A stretch of DNA of 64,000 nucleotides from DTWD01 sp963662965 (GCA_963662965.1 OY759970.1:1240001-1304000), one strand, 5' to 3'. Shown: positions 7,256 to 16,306, counted from the stretch's first letter. Notes: generated by a model not told the origin, from the letters alone. Made by a program: numbers and translations.

Positions 7256-9703
7256 CTACTGGACCGTCTCGTGCACGGCGCGGGCCCCCGACGCCGTCTC
7301 ACGGTGGCGCGGCGCCGACGCTGCCGGCGTCAGCGCCAGTTCCAGCACTTCATCGACCATCGTGACGTAGTGCACGTTGATCTCGCGTCGCAGCTCGTCG
7401 CTGAGGTCTTCGTTGACGTGCTTCTCGTTCTGCTTCGGCAGAATGACATTGAAGATCCCCAGCCGGCGTGCCGCCAGCACTTTCTCCTTGATGCCGCCGA
7501 CCGGCAGGACATGCCCGGAGAGCGTGATCTCGCCGGTCATCGCCAGGTCGCCGCGGACCGGCCGCCCGGTCAGCTCGGACACGAGCGCGGCGACCATGGT
7601 GACGCCGGCCGACGGCCCGTCTTTCGGGATGGCGCCGGACGGAACGTGCAGGTGCACCTCGGCGTCCTTGTAAAACGCCGGGTCGACGTCATAGCGAGTC
7701 ACGTTGGCGCGGAACCACGACAATGCGGCCCGCGCCGACTCCTTCATCACGTCGCCCAGATGCCCGGTCAAGGTCAGTGAGCCACTTCCGGTCATGCGGG
7801 TCGCTTCGACGAACAAGACATCGCCGCCGACCGGCGTCCACGCGAGCCCGATGGCGACGCCAGGACGCTTGGTTCGCTCGGCAACCTCCTCGTCGAGGAA
7901 CTTTGGCGCTCCGAGCATCTCGACGACGGTCTCCGGTGTAATCTCGACCGACGACTCGTCGCCCTCCGCACGGCGGCGCGCGACCTTCCGGCACAGCGCG
8001 CCGATCTCCCGCTCGAGATTCCGGACACCCGCCTCGCGCGTATAGCCGCGAATGACCACCCGGAGCGCGTCTTCCGCGAAGCAAATCTGATCGGGAGTGA
8101 GACCGTGGTTCTCTACCTGGCGGTCGACAAGGTGCTCGGTGGCAATAACAAACTTCTCGTCCTCGGTGTATCCCGGGAGCTCCAAGACTTCCATCCGGTC
8201 TCGAAGTGCCGGCGGGACCGGATCGAGCACATTCGCGGTCGTGATGAAGAGCACCTCAGATAGATCGAATGGCACGTCGAGATAGTGGTCACGAAACGTG
8301 TTGTTCTGCTCGGGATCGAGCACCTCGAGCAACGCGGACGCCGGATCGCCGCGAAAGTCCATCCCCAGCTTGTCGATCTCGTCGAGGATAAACACCGGGT
8401 TCTTCGACTCCACGCGCCGCAACCCTTGAATGACCTGGCCCGGCAGTGCCCCAATATAGGTTCGGCGATGGCCTTTGATCTCCGCTTCGTCGCGCATGCC
8501 GCCGAGTGAGATCCGGACGAACTTGCGGTCGAGAGAGGTTGCGATCCCCTTCGCCAGCGAGGTCTTGCCCACTCCGGGCGGACCGACGAAGCAGAGAATC
8601 GGTCCTTTGATGTTCGGATTCAGCTTGCGAACCGCCAGATACTCGAGGATGCGGTCTTTGGCTTTCTCGAGACCGGAATGGTCGCGATCGAGTGTGTCCT
8701 TCGTCCGCTTGAGATCAATCGTTTCCTCGGTCCGCTTATCCCACGGCAGGGCGATCAGCCAATCGAGGTAGGTGCGGGACACCGTATACTCCGCCGCCGC
8801 CGCCGGCATCTTCGCGAGGCGGTCGAGCTCACGCAGCGCCTCCTTCTGCACGGTTTCCGACATCCCGGCCGCATCAATCTTTGCGCGCAACTCCTCGATC
8901 TCTTTGGCCTGGTCGTCGGTTTCGCCCAGCTCCTTCTGGATCGCTTTGAGCTGCTCCCGCAGCAAGTACTCACGTTGGTTCTTGCCGACTTCCGACTGCA
9001 CCTCGGACTGAATCTTTGACCCGAGCTCGAGGACCTCGAGCTCCTTGATAAGAATGCGGTTCAAGTGGTCCATCCGCGTCCGGACGTCGAGCGTTTCCAG
9101 CACTTCCTGTTTGGCCGGCGTGGCCATCGTGGTCAGGCTCGACGCGATGAAGTCGGCGAGCTTGCCGGGATCAGAAATGTTTCCGGATAGCGACTGCAGA
9201 TCGGCCGACAGCAGCGGTGACAACGACACCACTTGCTGGAAGTTATTCTTGATGTTCCGCTGGAGTGCATCGACCTCCAGACGATCGTCGTCGGAGACCG
9301 CCTCGTCGGCACCGTGCACGGCGGCGCAAATAAACGGATCGGTCTGGACCACGCGGTCGAGCGAGACACGGGAGAGGCCCTGCACAATCAGGCGCAAGCT
9401 GCCGTCGGGCAGCTTGAACATCTTGTGGATGTGGGTGATCGTGCCGACGGGATACAGGTCCTCTTGCTTCGGCTCTTCGATCGAGGCCTCGCGCTGGGTG
9501 AAGACGCCAACGAGCTGACCGTCGGCCACCGCCTGGTCAATCAGCCGGATGGAGCTCTCCCGAGCCACAGCGAGCGGCATGAACGAGTTCGGGAACAGCA
9601 CCGTGTCGCGGAGCGGCAGAATCGGAAGCTCGTCGGGAATCGACAGCGGGCGGTCCTCGACCGAACCGTCTGCGTGGTCGGAAGGATCCAGATCGTCGCT
9701 CAT
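7256..9703 (-). CDS. lon: ATP-dependent Lon protease (LonA)
   Basis: Cytoplasmic AAA+ serine protease that degrades misfolded and regulatory proteins. Order: N-terminal substrate-binding domain (from ELPILPLRDTVLFPNSF), coiled linker, AAA+ domain with Walker A GPPGVGKTSLAKG (near residue 370) and Walker B VFILDEIDKL, then the peptidase domain with PKDGPSAGVTM carrying the catalytic serine (near residue 700) and GGIKEKVLAARR with the lysine. At 815 aa it matches LonA. GGAGG is 7 bases before the ATG. No LonB-type membrane insert is seen. The downstream deacetylase shares its orientation, and a DksA/TraR-type gene lies upstream. Confidence 0.97.
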   Translation of the reverse strand: MSDDLDPSDHADGSVEDRPLSIPDELPILPLRDTVLFPNSFMPLAVARESSIRLIDQAVADGQLVGVFTQREASIEEPKQEDLYPVGTITHIHKMFKLPDGSLRLIVQGLSRVSLDRVVQTDPFICAAVHGADEAVSDDDRLEVDALQRNIKNNFQQVVSLSPLLSADLQSLSGNISDPGKLADFIASSLTTMATPAKQEVLETLDVRTRMDHLNRILIKELEVLELGSKIQSEVQSEVGKNQREYLLREQLKAIQKELGETDDQAKEIEELRAKIDAAGMSETVQKEALRELDRLAKMPAAAAEYTVSRTYLDWLIALPWDKRTEETIDLKRTKDTLDRDHSGLEKAKDRILEYLAVRKLNPNIKGPILCFVGPPGVGKTSLAKGIATSLDRKFVRISLGGMRDEAEIKGHRRTYIGALPGQVIQGLRRVESKNPVFILDEIDKLGMDFRGDPASALLEVLDPEQNNTFRDHYLDVPFDLSEVLFITTANVLDPVPPALRDRMEVLELPGYTEDEKFVIATEHLVDRQVENHGLTPDQICFAEDALRVVIRGYTREAGVRNLEREIGALCRKVARRRAEGDESSVEITPETVVEMLGAPKFLDEEVAERTKRPGVAIGLAWTPVGGDVLFVEATRMTGSGSLTLTGHLGDVMKESARAALSWFRANVTRYDVDPAFYKDAEVHLHVPSGAIPKDGPSAGVTMVAALVSELTGRPVRGDLAMTGEITLSGHVLPVGGIKEKVLAARRLGIFNVILPKQNEKHVNEDLSDELRREINVHYVTMVDEVLELALTPAASAPRHRETASGARAVHETVQ

Positions 9704-9797
9704 CTCGGGACCTCCGTCCCGGCGCGTTGGATCGGCGACGCGGCCCGGCCTGAGCGGAGCCGGTCGAACCGCGTACGACGTTCGCGCGCGCTACGCG

Positions 9798-10235
9798 TCA
9801 ACTCGCGTGGTCCGAGTACAATGATAGCGTGCCGCGGCGCGAACCATACATCTGCTCGCGCTGCATCTCGGCCTCGCGCGCCTCTTCGCAGTCTTTGCAC
9901 CGCACCGCGAATGGCAGTGCGCGCAGCCTCTGCCCGGCAATCTCGTCGCCACACTCGTAGCAGTACCCGAAGGTGCCCTTACTGAGACGCGCCAGCGCGT
10001 CGCCGATCTTCTTGAGCGTCTCGGCCTTTATCTGGAGCAACGCGAACTCGATATCGGCCTCGGAGCTCTCGGCCTCGTCACGCACCCCCTGTTGGGGAAC
10101 CGCCGCATGCTCGGCACGCACGTCGCGCATTTTGTGCTGTACCTCGCCGATTATTTCGAGGCGCCGCTGCTCGAGAATGCGCTTCAGTTCGTTGTACCGT
10201 GCCTTTTTCATTTTCTGCTGGGTTGCTGTCCTCAT
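9798..10235 (-). CDS. DksA/TraR-family C4 zinc-finger protein
   Basis: Small coiled-coil protein (145 aa) of the DksA/TraR family, which reach RNA polymerase through the secondary channel and often work with ppGpp. The N-terminal half is a charged helical hairpin (KKARYNELKRILEQRRLEII). The C-terminus holds the zinc finger CYECGDEI...VRCKDCEEARE with four cysteines. I choose ATG 10235 because AAGGAG sits 8 bases upstream; the in-frame ATG 10255 has its first codons in that ribosome site. A rel gene of the bifunctional type lies about 2 kb away. Whether it is the true DksA or a paralogue cannot be decided here. Confidence 0.85.
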   Translation of the reverse strand: MRTATQQKMKKARYNELKRILEQRRLEIIGEVQHKMRDVRAEHAAVPQQGVRDEAESSEADIEFALLQIKAETLKKIGDALARLSKGTFGYCYECGDEIAGQRLRALPFAVRCKDCEEAREAEMQREQMYGSRRGTLSLYSDHAS

Positions 10236-10504
10236 GATGACGGCTCCTTCCGTCATAACTACTACGTCTCTCCTTGCTGCGCGGATCTTCTCGGATCGAA
10301 CCTCCCGGGCCATCACACTCGCGTGTCCGTAATGCAAAGCTGGTACCGGTTCCGACGACGCCGATTCGAGACCCCGCGGAGGGACACGGAGCCCCGCGTG
10401 GTGCCATCGACTCGGTTGATCGGGGAAAAACCAGGAAGGTAGAGGGCGGAAGGACGCGCGCAGAGCGCGGCCTTATGGCCCCAATGCCTCACAGCAAACA
10501 CGAT

Positions 10505-10531
10505 GTAACACTTTCATCGGCAATGTGTTAC
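10505..10531. promoter_or_regulatory. candidate operator: GTAACAC...GTGTTAC inverted repeat
   Basis: Perfect 7 bp arms, GTAACAC (10505-10511) and GTGTTAC (10525-10531), with centres 20 bp apart, i.e. on one face of the helix. This is the usual geometry for a dimeric repressor. The binding protein is unknown. Confidence 0.35.
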
Positions 10532-10663
10532 GCGCGCTCGACGTTCGTCGCCGAGGGGTGCGTTCATTCTCTTAGACGACGAATCCTGACTTTCGGTTTC
10601 CTCAAACTTCACGGATCCGCCCTCTGTAGGGGACATCTGTCTGGCTCGGCGGCCCCCCGCTCC

Positions 10664-10688
10664 TGTCATAATCTGTCAACCGATGTCA
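10664..10688 (+). promoter_or_regulatory. three TGTCA direct repeats at exact 10 bp spacing
   Basis: TGTCA begins at 10664, 10674 and 10684, spaced about one helical turn, 44-68 bp upstream of the next start codon. The arrangement fits cooperative binding of a response-regulator-like protein. CATAAT at 10667-10672 may serve as a -10 within the array. Confidence 0.35.
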
Positions 10689-10731
10689 CAATTTCGGCAC
10701 GTGAAGTCTGGCCAGGCCACGGGAACCTAGT

Positions 10732-11415
10732 ATGGCGAAGTTGGCGTGTCCCCTCTGTCAGCGACGGCGCGCCCGCCGATCGTGTCCAGCCCTCGGGCAG
10801 CAGATCTGTGCAGTCTGTTGCGGCACCAAGAGGAATACAGAGATCGACTGTCCTACCGACTGCACATATCTGCAATCGGCCAGCGCGCATCCGCCAGCCG
10901 TGGTGCAGCGCCAGCAGGAGCAAGACCTGCGTTTCTTGCTCCCGATCCTGCAGGGGCTCACAGAGCGACAGCACCAGATCTTGTTCATGGTGCAGGCGTT
11001 CTTGCGCAGCGACCGCCTCGATGCCCCGGCGCTGACGGACAACGACGTGCAGCAGGCAGCATCAGCGCTCGCCCAGACGTACGAGACGGCGAGCCGGGGC
11101 ATCGTCTACGAGCACGTCGCGACCAGCGCCAGCGGCCAGCGCTTAGCCGCCGACATTCGAGCTGTTCTCGACGCCAAGCAAGCCGAGGGGATGCCGATGC
11201 CCGACCGCGACCTGGCGGTGGCGTTTCGCCGGCTGGAGGCCGCGGCGCGCGACGCCGGGCGAGCCGTAAGGGACAAGGACAACGCCGACCACAGTAGCAC
11301 CGCCTACCTCGCCTTGCTCCACCGAGTCTTGAAGGACCCTGGCGCGGCCGCCTCGGACGGCGAACAGGTGGGCGACCAGCGCACGGAATCAGGACTCATC
11401 GTTCCCGGTCGCTAG
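10732..11415 (+). CDS. hypothetical protein with cysteine-rich N-terminal zinc-ribbon-like module
   Basis: Not recognised as a named family (227 aa). Residues 1-45 hold eight cysteines: CPLC, a single C, CAVCC, then CPTDC. This suggests one or two small zinc sites. The rest is predicted alpha-helical and charged with no motif I know (QQEQDLRFLLPILQGLTERQ; later AFRRLEAAARDAGRAV). There is no signal peptide or membrane segment, so it is probably cytoplasmic. Possible roles include a zinc-dependent adaptor or nucleic-acid-binding protein; this is a guess. It is a single gene with a long regulated-looking upstream region. ATG follows a weak ribosome site. Confidence 0.7.
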   Translation: MAKLACPLCQRRRARRSCPALGQQICAVCCGTKRNTEIDCPTDCTYLQSASAHPPAVVQRQQEQDLRFLLPILQGLTERQHQILFMVQAFLRSDRLDAPALTDNDVQQAASALAQTYETASRGIVYEHVATSASGQRLAADIRAVLDAKQAEGMPMPDRDLAVAFRRLEAAARDAGRAVRDKDNADHSSTAYLALLHRVLKDPGAAASDGEQVGDQRTESGLIVPGR

Positions 11416-11497
11416 TGGCCTGTCCACGCTGAATGGGTATGGCGCCGGCCAGTTAGTGATAAAATGCCTGGTTCACGGTCTGAGCGGAAGAGAGATC

Positions 11498-11689
11498 ATG
11501 GCTAAACGTTGCGATATCTGCGGGAAGGGGCCGGTCTTCGGCCGAAACGTCAGTCACGCCCACAACGTCACCCGCCGTAGGTTCGAAGCAAACATTCAGC
11601 GAGTTCGGGCGGTCGTTGACGGCGCGGTCAAGCGGATCCGCGTCTGCACCCGCTGCATTCGGTCGAACAGGATCACGAAAGCCGCGTAA
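11498..11689 (+). CDS. rpmB: 50S ribosomal protein L28
   Basis: Small basic ribosomal protein (63 aa) of the zinc-binding L28 type. It has the opening MAKRCDICGKGP with CxxC, the block SHAHNVTRRRFEANIQ, and a second pair in CTRCIRSNR. ATG 11498 is chosen over an in-frame upstream start at 11456 because it gives the exact family N-terminus and has GGAAG a few bases upstream. ridA follows after 19 bases, so they probably share a transcript. Confidence 0.95.
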   Translation: MAKRCDICGKGPVFGRNVSHAHNVTRRRFEANIQRVRAVVDGAVKRIRVCTRCIRSNRITKAA

Positions 11690-11708
11690 ACACCGCACAC
11701 GAAGCCCA

Positions 11709-12101
11709 GTGCCGCGGACTTCCATTTCGACCGACGGCGCCCCCGCGGCGATCGGTCCCTACTCTCAAGCGATCCGCGCCGGTCATCTGCTCTTCGTCTC
11801 GGGCCAAGTCCCGCTCGATCCCGCGACCGGCGAAATGGTCGACGGCGACATTTCCGATCAGACCCACCGCGTGCTCAAGAGCCTCGACGCTATCGTGCGG
11901 ACGTCGGGAGCGACGCTTGGTGATGTCGTGAAGACGACCGTCTATCTGGCTGATATGGCGGATTTCGTCTCGATGAACCGAGTCTACAAGACGTACTTCG
12001 AGGATCCGGCTCCCGCCCGCGCCGCGGTCCAGGTGGCGCGCCTCCCAAAAGACGCCCGCGTCGAGATCGATGCAATCGTCGTCTTGAACCGTCGGGGCTG
12101 A
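11709..12101 (+). CDS. ridA: RidA family reactive enamine/imine deaminase
   Basis: Cytoplasmic trimeric enzyme of the YjgF/YER057c/UK114 family that hydrolyses toxic 2-aminoacrylate and related imines from PLP enzymes. The 130 aa form from GTG 11709 has the expected blocks: AIGPYSQAIRAG, LFVSGQVPLDPATG, and the C-terminal RAAVQVARLPKDARVEIDAI with the conserved arginine and glutamate of the active site. No ATG lies in the right place and GTG gives the usual N-terminus. The stop codon TGA sits inside the core of an inverted family B repeat (GGGGCTGACTGCCCC). Confidence 0.92.
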   Translation: MPRTSISTDGAPAAIGPYSQAIRAGHLLFVSGQVPLDPATGEMVDGDISDQTHRVLKSLDAIVRTSGATLGDVVKTTVYLADMADFVSMNRVYKTYFEDPAPARAAVQVARLPKDARVEIDAIVVLNRRG

Positions 12102-12204
12102 CTGCCCCGAACGCCGTCGCGGGCACTCGCGTCCCTCGACGCACTCGGGACGCCCCGAGCCTGCCGAGGGGCGGGGGCCCCATGCCTCGCTCCGTGCCCG
12201 CGTC
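12094..12204 (-). repeat. family B GC-rich repeat, copy B3 (inverted)
   Basis: Reverse-oriented copy. Its core GGGGCTGACTGCCCCGAA supplies the ridA stop codon. It then runs through the GTCGCGGGCACTCGCGTCC, CCCCGAGCCTGCCGAGGGGC and GCCTCGCTCCGTGCCCGCG blocks. Just after it there is unmatched sequence up to the rel stop. Confidence 0.75.
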
Positions 12205-12334
12205 CCGAAAACAACCAAACGCCTTTGGCGAGCGAAGCTCGCTGCTTCCCCGACTGGATCATCGGGCCTTGAGCGAGCTTGTTTTTAGAGGGACGTGGTC
12301 GGTCGGGCGCGTGCCGCGCGTTGAGCCCCGTCTA

Positions 12335-14497
12335 CTATTGCTGCCGGAGCACGCGCTCGACATTGAGCACGCCGGGCACCGCGCGCACGACTTTGATCAC
12401 GCGCTGCAGGTGCTTCAGGTCGCTGATGTCCATCGTGACACTGATATGGCCGTGCTGATCTTCGTGCGTGGTCGCCTCGACTTTGCGGATGTTGATCTTC
12501 GTGGCCGAGATGCGAGACGTCACATCAGCGAGCACGCCCCTGCGGTCCTCGACCTGAATCGTGAGACACACGGTAAACGACGTGGCGCCACTCGCCGCAT
12601 CCCAGACCACGTCGATACGCCGTTCGGGGTCGTAGAAGAGGTTCGTCACGTTCGGGCAACTTGCGGAGTGCACTGACACGCCTTTGCCACGTGTCACGTA
12701 ACCGACGATCTTCTCGCCGCGGATCGGATTGCAGCAACCAGCGCGGAACACCATGAGGTCGTCGAAGCCGCGCACCTTGATCTTGTCCTGGTTCGGCCGG
12801 AGCACTCGCCGGACCACCGACGCGATCGCAGTTTCCTGTTTCGGTTCTCGCAGTCGCTCCTGGGGCACCAGTTTCGCGAGAACGTTGCGGGCGGAGACCT
12901 TGCCGTAGCCGACAAAGGCGTAGAGATCGTCCGGCTTCTGAGCGCCGAACTCACCGCACACGGCGACGACCACGTCGTCTTCGAGGACCGTCTTCGCCTT
13001 GAGATCGAACCGTCGAATCTCCTTCTCCAGCATCTTCCGACCGAGATCGACCGCCCGCGTCTTTTCCTCGCCGTGGATGAAGTGCTTGATTTTGTTCCGG
13101 GCACGAGTGGTCGCGACGAACTTCAGCCAGTCGCGACTTGGCCGGTGCCCGGTGGCGGTCACCACCTCCACGATGTCACCACTCTGCAGTCGCGTGCGCA
13201 GCGGCACCATTCTCCCGTTCACACGCGCGCCGACGCACAGATGCCCAACGTCGGTGTGGACCGAATACGCGAAGTCGACCGCCGTGGCGCCACGCGGGAA
13301 CCCCTTCACCTCGCCCTTGGGCGTAAAGGTGTAGACCTCCTCCGGATACAGATCGAGCTTCAAACTGTTGATGAACTCACTCGGGTCCGGGACATCCTGA
13401 TGCCACTCGAGCAACTGACGGAGCCAGAGGAAGTACTGCTCGTCCTCTGCCGCGCCTACCCGACCCTCCTTATACTTCCAGTGCGACGCGATGCCGTCTT
13501 CTGCCACACGATGCATCTGCTGGGTCCGGATCTGTACCTCGAAGGGAAAGCCCTGGTCGCTGATGACCGACGTGTGTAGCGACCGGTACCCGTTCGGGCG
13601 TGGCATGGCCACAAAGTCCTTGAACCGACCCGGCACCGGCGCCCACGTTTGGTGAATGATGCCGAGGGCGGCATAGCAGTCGCGGACTGTTTCGGTGACC
13701 ACGCGCACCGCGACGAGGTCGTATAACTGGTCGAGCGGGACCTTCTGACGCCGCATCTTCTTCCAAATGCTGAAGAGCCGCTTCGTCCGTCCTTCCAGCG
13801 TGATCAGCGGCACGCCGGCATCGCGCAGCTTCGATTCCAATGTCTGTTTGAGCACGACGACCGTTCGCTCGGTAGCGCGCCGTCGCTCGTCGATGTGGGC
13901 GCGAAGTGTCTCGTAGCCGCGTGGGTCGAGATGGCGAAACGCGAGCGCCTCGAGCTCGTTCTTCACCTTGCTCATGCCCAATCGGTGGGCAATCGGAGCA
14001 TAGATGTCGAGCGTCTCCTGCGAGATCTTGACGCGCTGATTTTCTTGGAGGTGATCGAGTGTGCGCATGTTGTGCAGACGATCGGCGAGCTTCACGAGAA
14101 TGACGCGCACGTCGTCGACCATGGCGAGCAGCATCTTGCGAAAGTTCTCGGCCTGCCGCTCCTCTACCGACGAGAACGGAATGGTGCTGATCTTGGTGAC
14201 GCCTGCAACAACATGCGCCACCTCGGAGCCGAAGAGCTCGCGGACGTTGTCGATCGTCGTCAGGGTGTCTTCGACCACGTCGTGGAGCAGACTCGCCGCA
14301 ATGGCGACGTCGTCGAGGTGCATGTCGGCGACCAGTCCGGCCACCTCGAGAGGATGGGTGATGTATTGCTCGCCCGACAGGCGGGTCTGCCCGGCATGCG
14401 CGAGGGCGGAGAACTCATACGCCCGACGTAGCAAGTCGGTGTCTGTCTCGGGGCTGTACCCGCGGACCGTAGTGACCAGATCCTCGAAGCCGATCAT
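12335..14497 (-). CDS. rel: bifunctional (p)ppGpp synthetase/hydrolase (Rel/SpoT)
   Basis: Stringent-response enzyme of the long RSH family (720 aa from ATG 14497). Order: HD hydrolase domain with HDVVEDT (HD pair) and VKLADRLHNMRTL; synthetase domain with GRFKDFVAMPRPNGYRSLHT; TGS domain (VYTFTPKGEVKGFPRGATAV); zinc-finger-like region with FRAGCCNP; C-terminal ACT domain (EDRRGVLADVTSRI). The RFKD form of the synthetase motif, rather than EFDD as in RelA, indicates a bifunctional enzyme. The intact HD motif agrees. No other RSH gene is in the window. A TTG directly before the ATG is a possible alternative start; no clear ribosome site is visible. Confidence 0.95.
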   Translation of the reverse strand: MIGFEDLVTTVRGYSPETDTDLLRRAYEFSALAHAGQTRLSGEQYITHPLEVAGLVADMHLDDVAIAASLLHDVVEDTLTTIDNVRELFGSEVAHVVAGVTKISTIPFSSVEERQAENFRKMLLAMVDDVRVILVKLADRLHNMRTLDHLQENQRVKISQETLDIYAPIAHRLGMSKVKNELEALAFRHLDPRGYETLRAHIDERRRATERTVVVLKQTLESKLRDAGVPLITLEGRTKRLFSIWKKMRRQKVPLDQLYDLVAVRVVTETVRDCYAALGIIHQTWAPVPGRFKDFVAMPRPNGYRSLHTSVISDQGFPFEVQIRTQQMHRVAEDGIASHWKYKEGRVGAAEDEQYFLWLRQLLEWHQDVPDPSEFINSLKLDLYPEEVYTFTPKGEVKGFPRGATAVDFAYSVHTDVGHLCVGARVNGRMVPLRTRLQSGDIVEVVTATGHRPSRDWLKFVATTRARNKIKHFIHGEEKTRAVDLGRKMLEKEIRRFDLKAKTVLEDDVVVAVCGEFGAQKPDDLYAFVGYGKVSARNVLAKLVPQERLREPKQETAIASVVRRVLRPNQDKIKVRGFDDLMVFRAGCCNPIRGEKIVGYVTRGKGVSVHSASCPNVTNLFYDPERRIDVVWDAASGATSFTVCLTIQVEDRRGVLADVTSRISATKINIRKVEATTHEDQHGHISVTMDISDLKHLQRVIKVVRAVPGVLNVERVLRQQ

Positions 14498-14724
14498 CAA
14501 AAACGGTGTCTAAAGAGGAGAAAGATACGAGAAGTGCGGAGGAGACTGTGTGGCCATCGGGGCTATACGCTAAGCGTATCAAGAAACGCCCAGCCGCCGG
14601 ACATGGGGTTCCGTCAACGCATCGGCTGACGTTGACACCGGTAGTCGGCCGACCGCTTCGAGCCTGTCTCGCACACAACCCGTAACCTCTTGATAGAAGG
14701 GATGATAGCGAACGTTATCAATGC
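14498..14724. other. divergent intergenic region, rel / TPR lipoprotein
   Basis: No gene seen. It holds a 15 bp palindrome ATACGCTAAGCGTAT (14565-14579) and an imperfect palindrome GATAGCGAACGTTATC (14704-14719) immediately upstream of the -35 of the lipoprotein promoter. The second is well placed for an activator or repressor site. Confidence 0.35.
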
Positions 14725-14754
14725 TTGACTTGACATTTTTGCCTTCACTATACT
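14725..14754 (+). promoter_or_regulatory. promoter of the TPR lipoprotein gene
   Basis: TTGACT (14725-14730) and TATACT (14749-14754) separated by 18 bp in an AT-rich stretch. Transcription would give a leader of about 130 bases. The downstream TTGACA at 14730 is too close to the same -10 to be used. Confidence 0.55.
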
Positions 14755-14888
14755 GGTCCGGCGTCGGGCGACCACTTCGCGCACTCTGGCCGCCCGAACC
14801 GGGGGCATCGCACTTCAGACGCCAGTCCCCGGACGTCGGCCCTTCGCATTGGGGCACGACGTTCACGGGGCTGAAAGGGGACACTCAC

Positions 14889-15905
14889 ATGCACACGGCA
14901 CGCACACTGGCGAAATTGGGGCTCATCGTGGCGGTCACGATGCCGTTGGTCTCATGCACATTCTTCGACCAGATCGGTTCGATGCGGACGTTCAAGGAAG
15001 CCAACATGTTCTACACGCGTGGCGACCACGAAGCCGCCATCGAGGCCTACATGACGGTCATCGCGAGCGTCGAAGCCGATCCGGCCTCGGAACTCTCGCA
15101 AGGGATGTCCATCGCCTACTTCTACGTCGCCAACAGCTACGACAGTCTGTACAAGCCAGCGTTCCGAGGCGATCCGGAGAACGACGAGTTCTTGGCCAGG
15201 GCCGAGGAGTACTACCGACTGGCTGCCGATCGGATACCCAACGCGGAGTTCCAGAAACTCTCGATGCAGTATCTTGTCGCGACCTACGGCCCAGACAAGC
15301 TGAACGACCCGACGAATCGGGCACGCTTGCTCCAGGAGATGATCCAGCTGGAGCCGGAGAATCCGGACAACTACTTCGTGCTGGCCCAACTCTTCGAGGA
15401 ATCCGGCCTCTTCGAAGATGCCGAAGCCGTCATGCGTGAGACCGTCACGTTGAGCCCCAATGATCCGACCGTGTATCTGCAGCTCGCCGGGTTCTACAAC
15501 CGAGCCGGCGACTTCGAGCAAACGATCGAGCAGCTGCGCAACCGTGCTCGCATCGAGCCTGACAACCCCGAGGCGTATTACACCATTTCAACCTTCTACT
15601 GGGAGAAGGCGTTCCGTGACTTCCGGATCACGCAGGAGGAGAAGGTGGAGTACGTCAACGCCGGTCTCGAAGCCGCGGACGAGGCGATCGGTCTCAACGA
15701 TCGTTACGTTGACGCGATCGTGTACAAGAACATCCTGCTCCGGATGCAGGCGAACATGATTAGTTGCGAAGATTTGGACGACACCGCTTGTATCTCGGGA
15801 CAGGACGCACTGCTCGCGCAGGCGGACGATCTCCGAGACCGGGCACAGGCGATTCAGGACGAGAATCGCGGCGCTGCCGAGGCGGCTACTGATTCTGGTC
15901 AGTAA
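14889..15905 (+). CDS. TPR-repeat lipoprotein
   Basis: Exported protein (338 aa) with a lipoprotein signal peptide: RTLAKLGLIVAVTMPLVSC, lipobox LVSC with the cysteine near residue 25. The mature part is a run of tetratricopeptide-like helical repeats (for example TRGDHEAAIEAYMTVIA; YFVLAQLFEESGLFEDAEAV; YLQLAGFYNRAGDFEQTIEQ; AYYTISTFYWEKAF). This suggests a periplasmic or outer-membrane scaffold. The start is ATG 14889 with AGGGG upstream; an earlier in-frame ATG would prepend 56 residues without signal character. It has its own promoter and a strong terminator, so it is monocistronic. Partners are unknown. Confidence 0.85.
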   Translation: MHTARTLAKLGLIVAVTMPLVSCTFFDQIGSMRTFKEANMFYTRGDHEAAIEAYMTVIASVEADPASELSQGMSIAYFYVANSYDSLYKPAFRGDPENDEFLARAEEYYRLAADRIPNAEFQKLSMQYLVATYGPDKLNDPTNRARLLQEMIQLEPENPDNYFVLAQLFEESGLFEDAEAVMRETVTLSPNDPTVYLQLAGFYNRAGDFEQTIEQLRNRARIEPDNPEAYYTISTFYWEKAFRDFRITQEEKVEYVNAGLEAADEAIGLNDRYVDAIVYKNILLRMQANMISCEDLDDTACISGQDALLAQADDLRDRAQAIQDENRGAAEAATDSGQ

Positions 15906-15936
15906 CGAACGCGACGGCCCGTGACGCAGGACCCGG

Positions 15937-15976
15937 AAAAGGCCGGGCGCTCGGCAAGAGCGCCCGGCCTTTTCTT
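15937..15976 (+). terminator. intrinsic terminator after the TPR lipoprotein gene
   Basis: Long GC-rich stem with arms GGCCGGGCGCTC and GAGCGCCCGGCC, five-base loop, and a TTTTCTTGT tail. It is one of the clearest terminators in the window. The A-run on the other side could make it weakly bidirectional. Confidence 0.9.
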
Positions 15977-16272
15977 GTGTACACCTGAGCGACCGAGAGG
16001 GTTGTGTACGTCAAGTTGTGCAAAAGCGTTCATGGCTGAGGGCCCATGCCGTCGTCCGCCTCGAGCTAGCTTTCGTGGGTTTCGGCACAGAGGGCGGTCT
16101 GAGCAGCCAGTCAGTCTATCCCGCAGATCTCGCATTGCAGCGGGACCCCAGTCCACGCGTGCCGCCGCTCTGTTCAGCGATCTCTTGCGGCTCAGCACCC
16201 GGATGGCGATCCCGCGGATCCCGCGTCGGACGGAGCGCGAGTGACGGTCCGGGGTCAGGACCTGAGACTACG
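15977..16272. other. 296 bp between convergent terminators, no gene seen
   Basis: Lies between the lipoprotein terminator and the exbD terminator. Reading frames here have no family resemblance. GTGTAC occurs twice near the left end, which is too little to interpret. Confidence 0.4.
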
Positions 16273-16306
16273 AAAAAAAGGCCGGAATCCACATAGGATT
16301 CCGGCC
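16273..16306 (-). terminator. intrinsic terminator of the tonB-exbB-exbD-exbD operon
   Basis: On the minus strand a perfect 11 bp stem (GGCCGGAATCC / GGATTCCGGCC) with a five-base loop is followed by seven T residues, 38 bases past the last exbD stop. Confidence 0.92.

Larger units (their letters stand above)
10236..10731. other. 496 bp intergenic region with no recognisable gene
   Basis: Divergent region between the DksA-like gene and the cysteine-rich protein gene. I see no convincing coding frame and none of the landmarks of RNase P RNA, SRP RNA or tmRNA. It holds two candidate regulatory sites listed separately: a GTAACAC/GTGTTAC inverted repeat and three TGTCA boxes in 10 bp phase. A small RNA here cannot be excluded. 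Confidence 0.4.

Noticed and set aside
10350..10500. RNase P, SRP or 6S RNA in the dksA-side gap
   Set aside because: A GGCGGAAGG run recalled SRP RNA, but the SRP tetraloop region and the conserved RNase P core are missing.
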